A stretch of 35,587 nt of DNA from Christensenella sp. UBA7102. Its GTDB lineage: Bacteria > Bacillota > Clostridia > Christensenellales > UBA1750. Positions 16,282-23,031 of the stretch are shown piece by piece (position 1 is the first letter of the stretch; every line of letters starts with the position of its first letter). The notes beneath the pieces are model-generated. The model saw only the letters and a list, made by a program, of their open reading frames with translations. It did not search any database and had not been told where the DNA came from. The stretch covers positions 1 through 35,587 of the forward strand of contig DKYK01000075.1 in the NCBI GenBank assembly GCA_002492415.1, given 5' to 3'. The translations under genes and the position numbers were made by a program.

Positions 16282-16944
16282 ATGGATAAGATCATCGGGC
16301 TGCTGGAAAAGTATTTTCCAATGTATCTGGAAGGTCTGTGGGGGACGCTGTGGCTCTCCGCTGTGACCGTGGTGCTGGGCACTGTGCTGGGCATGTTTGT
16401 CGCGCTGCTGCGCATGGGTAAGGTCAAGGTCTTTAAGTGGATTGCGGACGCGTACATTGAGGTGCTCAGAGGCACGCCTACCCTGTTGCAGCTGTATTTC
16501 TTCTGGATCGGGCTGCCAAAGCTTCTGCCCTTCCTGAGCCTGAGCGACACCGCGTGCATCCTGGTGGCCATGACGGTCAACGCCTCGGCCTACATCAGCG
16601 AGATCATCCGCGCGGGCATCGGCGCGGTGGATCGCGGACAGTGGGAGGCTGCCCGCAGCATCGGACTGTCCGAGACGCATGTGATGACGCACGTGATCCT
16701 GCCGCAGGCGGTCAAGAACATACTGCCCGCGCTGTGCAATGAGTTCATCTCCACCATCAAGGGCACGTCGCTGGCGTCGGTGTTCTTCGTGGGCGAGTTG
16801 ATGACGGCGTACAAGACCGTGGCGTCTGCGACCTTTCTGCAAATGCAGTCGCTGCTGATCGCGGGCGTGATCTACTTTACCATCACTTTTACACTCTCTA
16901 AACTGCTCAAGCTGCTGGAAAGGAGGCTGACCGTAAGTGACTGA
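16282..16944 (+). CDS. amino-acid ABC transporter permease (HisM/GlnP type)
   Basis: This 220-residue membrane protein has about five transmembrane segments. It carries the family motif at the cytoplasmic loop (GAVDRGQWEAARSIGLSE then ILPQAVKNILPAL) that docks on the ATPase, plus YIEVLRGTPTLLQLYFFW near the N-terminal helix pair. It lies 33 nt downstream of the binding-protein gene and overlaps the ATPase start by 8 nt. Confidence 0.93.
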   Translation: MDKIIGLLEKYFPMYLEGLWGTLWLSAVTVVLGTVLGMFVALLRMGKVKVFKWIADAYIEVLRGTPTLLQLYFFWIGLPKLLPFLSLSDTACILVAMTVNASAYISEIIRAGIGAVDRGQWEAARSIGLSETHVMTHVILPQAVKNILPALCNEFISTIKGTSLASVFFVGELMTAYKTVASATFLQMQSLLIAGVIYFTITFTLSKLLKLLERRLTVSD

Positions 16945-17677
16945 CAACAACATCATTCTTCGCACGGAGAACCTCCACAAGAGCTTTGGCAAGCTGGAGG
17001 TGCTAAAGGGAATATCCACTGCCATTCACAAAGGAGAGGTGGTGTCCATCATCGGGCCGTCGGGCGGCGGCAAGTCCACTTTTCTGCGATGCCTGAACCT
17101 GCTGGAGGAACCCACTGACGGCAAGGTGTATTTCAAAGAGCAGGACATCACCGACCGGAAGGGGAGCATCGCCAAGTTCCGCCAGTCCATCGGCATGGTG
17201 TTCCAGAATTTCAACGTATTTCCCAATATGACGGTGCTGGACAATGTGATTCTGGCGCCCACATTGGAGAAAAAGGTGCCCAAGGCGCAGGCCAGGGAAG
17301 AGGCGATGGCGCTGCTGACGCGCGTGGGCCTGGCGGACAAAGCGGACGAGTATCCGCGCAAGCTCTCCGGTGGGCAAAAACAGCGCCTGGCCATTGTGCG
17401 CGCGATGGCGATGCACCCCGAGGTGATGCTGTTTGACGAGCCCACCTCGGCGCTGGATCCCGAGATGGTCAAGGAGGTGCTCAGCGTCATTGAGGACCTG
17501 ACGCGCAGCGGCATGACTGTGCTCATCGTGACGCACGAGATGGGCTTTGCCCGAGAAGTATCCGACCGCGTGCTGTTCATCTGCGACGGCGTGATCAAGG
17601 AAGAAGGCGGACCCGATCAGATCTTCACCTGCCCGCGCGATCCTGCGACCATCAAATTCCTGAGCATGGTATTGTAA
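16937..17677 (+). CDS. amino-acid ABC transporter ATPase (GlnQ/HisP type)
   Basis: This 246-residue ATPase energises the adjacent permease. Walker A is GPSGGGKST (note Gly in place of the usual Ser before GKS), the Q-loop is MVFQNFNVFPNMTVLDN, the signature is LSGGQKQRL, Walker B is VMLFDEPTSALDP, and the switch is VTHEMGFAREVSDRV. It starts at GTG with AGGAGG 10 nt upstream inside the permease gene. Confidence 0.95.
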   Translation: MTDNNIILRTENLHKSFGKLEVLKGISTAIHKGEVVSIIGPSGGGKSTFLRCLNLLEEPTDGKVYFKEQDITDRKGSIAKFRQSIGMVFQNFNVFPNMTVLDNVILAPTLEKKVPKAQAREEAMALLTRVGLADKADEYPRKLSGGQKQRLAIVRAMAMHPEVMLFDEPTSALDPEMVKEVLSVIEDLTRSGMTVLIVTHEMGFAREVSDRVLFICDGVIKEEGGPDQIFTCPRDPATIKFLSMVL

Positions 17678-17749
17678 TCCGGGGCGTGGTTGTGGTATTG
17701 TATCAGTGAAGGAAGGCGGCGCGCTGCGCCGTGAAAAGGGAGGGCGCAT

Positions 17750-19192
17750 ATGACGCAGATCGAGGAGATTAAAAAACTCATCGCAGACAAGGCGGACGTG
17801 ACGAAACGTCTGGCCAGCGAGATTTGGAGCTACGCAGAGCTCTCATACGAGGAGACGAAGTCCGCAGGGGCGCTGATGGAGGCGCTGGGGGCCGAGGGCT
17901 TTACCATTAAGGACAACATTGCGGACATCCCCACCGCGTTTACCGCCACCTACTCGGTGGGCACGGGCAAGCCCGTGGTGGGCCTGTTGGCCGAGTACGA
18001 CGCGCTGGATGGCCTGTCGCAGAAGGCGGCGTGCACGACCGAGGAGCCCATTGAGGCCGGCGGCTCTGGACACGGCTGCGGACACAACCTGATTGGCGCG
18101 GGCGCGTTCGCGGCAGCCGTCGCGCTGAAGGACTATATGGCCGAGCACAAGGTGGACGGTACGGTGATCTTCTTCGGCTGCCCGGCCGAGGAAGGCGCGG
18201 GCTCTAAGCAGTTCATCGCGCGCGCGGGCTGCTTTGACGATGTGGACTTTGCCTATACCTGGCATCCCGGCACCATCAACGAGGTGGGTTCGACGGGGGA
18301 TGTGGCCATCATGGGCGCGAACTTTGTGTTTGACGGCGTGGCCTCGCACGCGGGCGGCGCACCCCACCTGGGCCGCAGCGCGCTGGATGCCTGCGAGCTG
18401 ATGAACGTGGGCTGCAACTACCTGCGCGAGCACATGATTGATGAGGCGCGCATTCACTACGCCTATTCCGATGCGGGCGGAACCATGCCCAACGTGGTGC
18501 AGAGCCATGCGGTGATCAAGTACGAGGTGCGCGCACCCAAGGTCAGCCAGGTACAGGAGCTGTTCACCCGTGTGGTGGATGTGGCAAAGGGCGCCGCGCT
18601 GATGACGGGCACCAGGATGCGTTATGAAATCACCATGGCGTTTTCCGACTACTACGCCAACCGTACGCTGGGCGCGCTGGTGGATACCTGCATGCGCGAA
18701 CTGGGTGCGCCCGAATGGACGGAAGAGGATTATCAGCTGGCCGAACAGTTCCTGCGCACCTATCCGCGCTCGACGCTGGTGGGCATCAAGGAAAACCTGA
18801 CGGAGTACTTTGACGCCGAGCAGGTGGAGGAAGAGCTGCGCAAGCCGCTGGATAAGATCATCCATCCCTTCAACGCAAAGGAGACGCGCTATCATTCCGG
18901 CTCCACCGACGTGGGCGATGTGGGCTATGCGACGCCCACCGTGTCCTTCAACGTCGCCACCGCTTGCCTGGGCAACGTGGGGCATTCCTGGCAGAACACC
19001 GCGTTTTCCGGCTCAACCATTGGCATGAAGGGCATGCTGCGCGCCGCCGAGGTGCTGACGTTGGCCTCGCTGCGCACCATGGAGCAGCCCGAGCTCATCG
19101 AAAAAGCCAAGGAAGAGCTCAAGCGCAAGAACGGCGGGAGATATACCTGCCCGCTGCCCGATTATGTGGTGCCGCCCATCGGCAGATACTGA
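17750..19192 (+). CDS. M20-family amidohydrolase, AbgB-like
   Basis: This 480-residue metallopeptidase resembles subunit B of p-aminobenzoyl-glutamate hydrolase. Metal-binding segments are visible: LLAEYDALDGL, GSGHGCGHNLIGAGAF, GCPAEEGAGSKQ and AYTWHPG, with the dimerisation-domain motif GVASHAGGAPHLGRSALDA. The later STDVGDVGYATPTVSF and GHSWQN are typical of AbgB rather than other M20 enzymes. GGGAGGG lies 5 nt before the ATG. It follows the transporter ATPase by 72 nt, so it probably processes an amido-conjugated amino acid imported by that transporter. The true substrate is unproven. Confidence 0.85.
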   Translation: MTQIEEIKKLIADKADVTKRLASEIWSYAELSYEETKSAGALMEALGAEGFTIKDNIADIPTAFTATYSVGTGKPVVGLLAEYDALDGLSQKAACTTEEPIEAGGSGHGCGHNLIGAGAFAAAVALKDYMAEHKVDGTVIFFGCPAEEGAGSKQFIARAGCFDDVDFAYTWHPGTINEVGSTGDVAIMGANFVFDGVASHAGGAPHLGRSALDACELMNVGCNYLREHMIDEARIHYAYSDAGGTMPNVVQSHAVIKYEVRAPKVSQVQELFTRVVDVAKGAALMTGTRMRYEITMAFSDYYANRTLGALVDTCMRELGAPEWTEEDYQLAEQFLRTYPRSTLVGIKENLTEYFDAEQVEEELRKPLDKIIHPFNAKETRYHSGSTDVGDVGYATPTVSFNVATACLGNVGHSWQNTAFSGSTIGMKGMLRAAEVLTLASLRTMEQPELIEKAKEELKRKNGGRYTCPLPDYVVPPIGRY

Positions 19193-19216
19193 TTTTTTGA
19201 TTCAAGTGAATGAAGG

Positions 19217-19257
19217 GTCGCCCCATCCGAACGGATCCCGTCGGATGGGGCGGCTTT
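19217..19257 (+). terminator. terminator after the AbgB-like gene
   Basis: A 14-bp stem with one G-U pair (19217-19230 with 19241-19254, core CGCCCCATCCGA) is followed by TTTAACTTT. The T-run is short, but the stem is strong. Confidence 0.75.
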
Positions 19258-19274
19258 AACTTTGGAAAGTATGC

Positions 19275-19302
19275 TTGATATTTTGCGCTTTGATGTTATA
19301 TT
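19275..19302 (+). promoter_or_regulatory. promoter of the XRE regulator
   Basis: TTGATA (19275-19280) and TATATT (19297-19302) are separated by 16 bp. They lie about 43 nt before the regulator start. Confidence 0.5.
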
Positions 19303-19344
19303 GAATTTATGGAAAGCAAACTTTCCGTACAAGAGGAGGGACGC

Positions 19345-19542
19345 ATGAAGAACCGGTTGGAAGAACTGCGTAAGCGGCGGGGAATCAAGCAGGAAGATTT
19401 GGCAAAGGCACTGGAGGTATCCCGGCAGACGATCGGCTCCCTGGAAAACGGGCGTTACAACCCATCCATTCAGCTGGCGTTCAAGATCGCGAGATATTTC
19501 CACCTGCCCATCGAAGAGATTTTTATTTATGAGGAGGAATGA
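19345..19542 (+). CDS. small XRE-family transcriptional regulator
   Basis: This 65-residue protein is a bare helix-turn-helix of the YgzD/YozG type (LEELRKRRGIKQEDLAKAL, VSRQTIGSLENGRYNPS, ending PIEEIFIYEEE). The ATG at 19345 lies 5 nt after GGAGG and is preferred over an upstream ATG without a site. It is translationally coupled to the membrane protein gene 2 nt downstream, whose expression it may control. Confidence 0.88.
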   Translation: MKNRLEELRKRRGIKQEDLAKALEVSRQTIGSLENGRYNPSIQLAFKIARYFHLPIEEIFIYEEE

Positions 19543-19544
19543 GT

Positions 19545-19970
19545 ATGAAGAGAAGAAGCTGTGTAATCGCAGCCTTGGGAATTGCTTTACTGCTGTGCGG
19601 ATTTTATTTATTAAAGAGCGCCGAGAAGCCTGACGGATTCCTGATCCCATTGCCCTATCTCTGCATAGGGTTTGGCTACGGTCTTTTTGGGCATGGAACG
19701 GGGAATCTGATTGCGAGCAGAGCGATCGGCAGAGATCCCAGCGCACAGAAGCAAATGGAAATAGAAAAAAACGACGAACGGAATGTCGCGATTTGCAATC
19801 GCGCAAAATCCAAAGCGTATGACATCATGACCTTTGTATTCGGCGCGCTGATGGTTTCCTTCGCGCTCATGGGTGTGGAACCCGCGATCGTTTTGCTGCT
19901 GGTTTTTTCTTATTTATTCGTACAGGGGTGCGCGATCGATTACCGGGTGAAATACGAGAAAGAGATGTAG
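19545..19970 (+). CDS. predicted membrane protein paired with the XRE regulator
   Basis: This 141-residue protein has four likely transmembrane segments (about residues 5-21, 31-51, 95-112 and 114-132). A charged cytoplasmic-looking stretch (IGRDPSAQKQMEIEKNDERNVAI, in part) separates the pairs. GGAGG lies 7 nt before the ATG at 19545; an ATG at 19539 overlaps the regulator's stop but is too close to the site. Small XRE-membrane protein pairs of this kind are common in clostridia. The function is not known. Confidence 0.75.
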   Translation: MKRRSCVIAALGIALLLCGFYLLKSAEKPDGFLIPLPYLCIGFGYGLFGHGTGNLIASRAIGRDPSAQKQMEIEKNDERNVAICNRAKSKAYDIMTFVFGALMVSFALMGVEPAIVLLLVFSYLFVQGCAIDYRVKYEKEM

Positions 19971-19973
19971 CCG

Positions 19974-20981
19974 TCAGAAGGAGGACATATGCCGGGCGCG
20001 GTCGCGGGTGATCTCGTGGCGCAGGGGTTCGCCGCGGTTGAGGTAAGCGGCGGATTCCAACAGCAGATCATGGGTGATGCGGCTGTGCAGGTCCACGGTA
20101 GGGCCGCCCATGTGGGGCATCATCAGCACGTTCTCCATGGAAAAGAGCGGGCAGTCGTCGGCAGGGGGCTCCTGCTCGTAGACGTCGAGCACCGCGCGGA
20201 AGCGGCCCGTGGCCAGCTCTTGCTCCAGCGCGCGCTGGTCCACGATCGCGCCGCGCGAGGTATTGACAAACAACGCGCCGGGGCGCAGCAGGCGGAGCAG
20301 GTCGCGACCAATCAGGTGATGGGTGGCGTCGTACAGCGGCGTGTGCAGGCTGACCACGTCGCAGGTGGAAAAGATGTCCGCAAGGGAGGTTTGCTCCAGG
20401 CCGTAGGCAGCCACGTCCGCGGCGGGCAAGGGCGCCACGTCATAGACCTTGATGCGCACACGGAAGGGCGCGAGCAGGCGCACCAGGTATCGCGCGATCT
20501 CGCCATAGCTGACCAGGCCCACCGTGCGGCCCAACAGGCCGCGGGTAAGGTCCTCGGGGCGCTTCCAGATGTGTTCGCGCTGCAGGCGTCCGGAATAAAA
20601 GGGAATGTCGCGCAGAGCGGCCAGCATGTAGCCCACCGTGCCCTCGGCCACAGACTCGGCAAAGTAGGCGTTGCCTGAGATGACACGGATGCCGCGCTCC
20701 CACATTTCGTCGCTGACAAACGGCACGACGGTGCCGGCCAGGTGCGTCAGCAGCCGCAGCCTGGGCGCATGGGCGAGTATGTCGGCGTCCAGGCGCGCAG
20801 AGCCCCAGAGGGTGACGTAGCAATCGCAGTCCGCGATGCGCTCCGACACCTGCGCCTTGGTCAGCGGCCGAGGCGCGTCGTTCCACAGTATGGAGCCGAG
20901 GGAGGAGGCGAGCCGCTCGTTTTCGGGGGTGAAGAAGGTTTCGTACTGCGTGCCGCGCGCAAGGGAGATGAGTGCTTTCAT
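19974..20981 (-). CDS. D-isomer 2-hydroxyacid dehydrogenase family protein
   Basis: This 335-residue protein is an NAD-dependent dehydrogenase of the phosphoglycerate/hydroxypyruvate dehydrogenase fold. The catalytic Arg is in VNTSRGAIVD, the Glu in VYEQEPP and the His in PHMGGPT. The Rossmann loop reads VGLVSYGEIARYL, so the usual GxGxxG is imperfect, with the first Gly position Ser. AGGAGG lies 7 nt before the ATG. It points away from the oxidoreductase gene to its right, and the two may share a regulatory region. It runs convergent with the XRE/membrane pair and ends 3 nt from it. Substrate unknown. Confidence 0.85.
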   Translation of the reverse strand: MKALISLARGTQYETFFTPENERLASSLGSILWNDAPRPLTKAQVSERIADCDCYVTLWGSARLDADILAHAPRLRLLTHLAGTVVPFVSDEMWERGIRVISGNAYFAESVAEGTVGYMLAALRDIPFYSGRLQREHIWKRPEDLTRGLLGRTVGLVSYGEIARYLVRLLAPFRVRIKVYDVAPLPAADVAAYGLEQTSLADIFSTCDVVSLHTPLYDATHHLIGRDLLRLLRPGALFVNTSRGAIVDQRALEQELATGRFRAVLDVYEQEPPADDCPLFSMENVLMMPHMGGPTVDLHSRITHDLLLESAAYLNRGEPLRHEITRDRARHMSSF

Positions 20982-21075
20982 AGAGTAACCTCCTGATTGT
21001 ACCGTTCATAAGTACAGTATAGCAAACGCAGAAGGGAAATTAAATGAAATTTTGCGTCGGATGGCGATATGTGAA

Positions 21076-21104
21076 TTGCCCTTGGCGGGTCTTGGTGATA
21101 TAAT
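21076..21104 (+). promoter_or_regulatory. promoter of the Gfo/Idh/MocA gene
   Basis: A perfect TATAAT (21099-21104) lies 17 bp from TTGCCC (21076-21081 with the last C at 21081). It is about 55 nt upstream of the start codon. Confidence 0.65.
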
Positions 21105-21158
21105 AGGCGTAAGAGACGGCAAAGGACGCCGTTCATACAGACAGGAGGGGTTTTCATA

Positions 21159-22313
21159 ATGGCAAAAACCGGCGATGAAGTATTGAACGCATTTCAGCAG
21201 ACCGTCGTAGAGGAAGAGGTCGAGGTGCGCGACGAGGACAAGCTCCGCGTTGGCATCATCGGCACGGGCTGGATCGCAGAGTCGCATATTGAGTCCTACA
21301 AGCGCATGAAGGACGTCAAGGTCGTGGCCATGGCCGACCTGATCCCCGGCAAGGCGGAAAAGTTCGCCAAGCGCTATGGCATTGAGAACTGCAAGTTCTA
21401 TCCCGACCACAAGTCCATGCTGGACAACGAGCAGCTGGACGCGGTCAGCGTGTGCACCTACAACACCCAGCACGCGCCCTGCACCATCTACGCGCTGGAA
21501 AAGGGCGTGAACGTGCTGCTGGAAAAGCCCATGTGCGTCACCACCGATGAGGCGGTGGAGATCATGCGCGCGGAGAAGAAGAGCGGCAAGGTGCTCTCCA
21601 TCGGCTTCCAGCCTCGCTTTGACGAGAACATGCAGATGATCAAGAAGATCGTGGACTCCGGTGTGCTGGGCAAGATCTACTACGTGCAGACCGGCGGCGG
21701 CCGCAGAAGGGGCATCCCGAACTCCACGTTTATCGAGAAGTCCACCGGCGGCATCGGCGCGATGGGTGACATCGGCTGCTATTCGCTGGACTGCGTGCTC
21801 AACGCCATCGGCTATCCCAAGCCCCTGACGGTGACGGGCTACACCTCCAACTTCTTTGGCACCAGCACCGACTACCAGAGTGAAAAGGACGCCAAGCGCT
21901 TCAACGTGGACGACTTTGCGGCCGCGTTTGTGCGTCTGGAGGGCGGCGTCATCCTCGACTTCCGCATTGCCTGGGCCATGCACCTGGACACTCCCGGTGA
22001 TTCCATCATCATGGGCACCAAGGGCAGCCTGCGCATTCCTTCCACCGACTGCTGGAACGGCTCCGTCGGCGGCCCCATGACCATCTATCACGACGTGGCG
22101 GGCGCAATGACCGAGACCAAGATCCCCGTCATCGAGTCCAAGGGCCCCGGCCTGTTCGACCGCAAGATCCGTTCCTTCCTGGATGCGGTCAAGACGGGCG
22201 GCGCCGCGCCCATCCCCTCTTCGCAGATCCTGTACAACCAGGCCATCATCGACCACATCGTCAAGTCCGCCGAGGTGGGCCACGAGGTCGAGGTCGTCAT
22301 CCCCGAGATCTAA
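21159..22313 (+). CDS. Gfo/Idh/MocA-family oxidoreductase
   Basis: This 384-residue NAD(P)-dependent sugar or inositol-type dehydrogenase has an N-terminal extension of ~28 acidic residues. The Rossmann motif LRVGIIGTGWIAESHI follows, then NVLLEKPMCVTTDEA with the catalytic EKP lysine, and GGIGAMGDIGCYSLDCVLNAIG, the second conserved active-site segment. AGGAGGG lies upstream of the ATG. It is monocistronic, with its own promoter and a strong terminator. Its neighbours, a 2-hydroxyacid dehydrogenase and a beta-glucosidase, suggest sugar or glycoside metabolism, but the substrate is not evident. Confidence 0.9.
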   Translation: MAKTGDEVLNAFQQTVVEEEVEVRDEDKLRVGIIGTGWIAESHIESYKRMKDVKVVAMADLIPGKAEKFAKRYGIENCKFYPDHKSMLDNEQLDAVSVCTYNTQHAPCTIYALEKGVNVLLEKPMCVTTDEAVEIMRAEKKSGKVLSIGFQPRFDENMQMIKKIVDSGVLGKIYYVQTGGGRRRGIPNSTFIEKSTGGIGAMGDIGCYSLDCVLNAIGYPKPLTVTGYTSNFFGTSTDYQSEKDAKRFNVDDFAAAFVRLEGGVILDFRIAWAMHLDTPGDSIIMGTKGSLRIPSTDCWNGSVGGPMTIYHDVAGAMTETKIPVIESKGPGLFDRKIRSFLDAVKTGGAAPIPSSQILYNQAIIDHIVKSAEVGHEVEVVIPEI

Positions 22314-22328
22314 GCGCTTAAAAGTCAG

Positions 22329-22367
22329 AGCAGACCGTCGGAAGCAATTCCGACGGTCTGCTTTCTT
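22329..22367 (+). terminator. rho-independent terminator after the oxidoreductase gene
   Basis: A perfect 15-bp stem (22329-22343 with 22348-22362) and a GCAA tetraloop are followed by TTTCTT. It is one of the strongest terminators in the window. Confidence 0.92.
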
Positions 22368-22380
22368 GTATATGGGGTGC

Positions 22381-22884
22381 TCAGCGAAGGAAAGCGGCGA
22401 GACGGGACTCCCAAAAGCGCTGTGCGCGGGGGATGAGCAGATCGTAGAGCAAAAAGGTGAGATTGCCCAGCGCCAGCAGGAGCAGGAGCATTCCGGGCTC
22501 CAGCGCCTCGGGCACGAGCACCAGCAGCACCAGCGCTTCCAGAGCGACGGCCGCTGCATTGAAAAACAGCAGCTTGCACAGCGGACGCAGCATACGGGGC
22601 AGACGCTGCAGCGCGGGACGCAGGATGGGATAACAGCCGAACAGGCACAGGAACATCAGGTTTTGCTCGACATCGGGCACAAGCAGGAAGCTGAGCGCCG
22701 ACACGACGAGCCAGAGCATCACATGGTATTTGACGCCCAGAAAGCGGCCGGCGGGCAGCAGGCATAGGCCGGCGAGCATGGGCGCAGCGTATAGGCCGAT
22801 GCCCAGCAGCCCGCCCACGGCCATCAGCACGATGGACAGGGCCGCGATGACGCCGCACAGCGCAACGGCACGGGTGTATTTCAT
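22381..22884 (-). CDS. small integral membrane protein of unknown function
   Basis: This 167-residue protein has about five predicted transmembrane segments (near residues 8-28, 30-47, 53-70, 75-90 and 105-145). It starts KYTRAVALCGVIAALSIVLMAVGG, a pattern seen in ECF-type S components and related clostridial membrane proteins, but I cannot place it firmly. AAAGGAGG lies 7 nt before the ATG. It is divergent from the beta-glucosidase gene and ends close to the terminator of the oxidoreductase gene. Confidence 0.7.
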   Translation of the reverse strand: MKYTRAVALCGVIAALSIVLMAVGGLLGIGLYAAPMLAGLCLLPAGRFLGVKYHVMLWLVVSALSFLLVPDVEQNLMFLCLFGCYPILRPALQRLPRMLRPLCKLLFFNAAAVALEALVLLVLVPEALEPGMLLLLLALGNLTFLLYDLLIPRAQRFWESRLAAFLR

Positions 22885-22918
22885 GAAAGGGCCTCCTTTG
22901 CGTGGAAAGCTATCTTAT

Positions 22919-22946
22919 ATTATAGTGTTTTTGGCCGCAAAAACAA
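22919..22946 (-). promoter_or_regulatory. promoter of the small membrane protein gene
   Basis: On the minus strand a perfect TATAAT (22924-22919) lies 16 bp from TTGTTT (22946-22941). It is about 35 nt upstream of the start. Confidence 0.5.
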
Positions 22947-23031
22947 CAGGAATATGGGATGAGAATGTAGAATTTAATGAATCGGCAATGGTTATGTTCG
23001 GGTATGCCCGAACGGAAAGGTGTTGTGAAGT

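Noticed and set aside
15322..17025. A 567-codon minus-strand open frame
   Set aside because: It is antisense to the three transporter genes, has His/Arg/Gly-rich composition and no family features. Long antisense frames are expected at this GC content.
17843..18985. A 380-codon minus-strand open frame
   Set aside because: It is antisense to the AbgB-like gene and shows no recognisable motifs.
21006..22559. A 517-codon minus-strand open frame
   Set aside because: It lies antisense over the Gfo/Idh/MocA gene and its strong terminator, with composition typical of a shadow frame.
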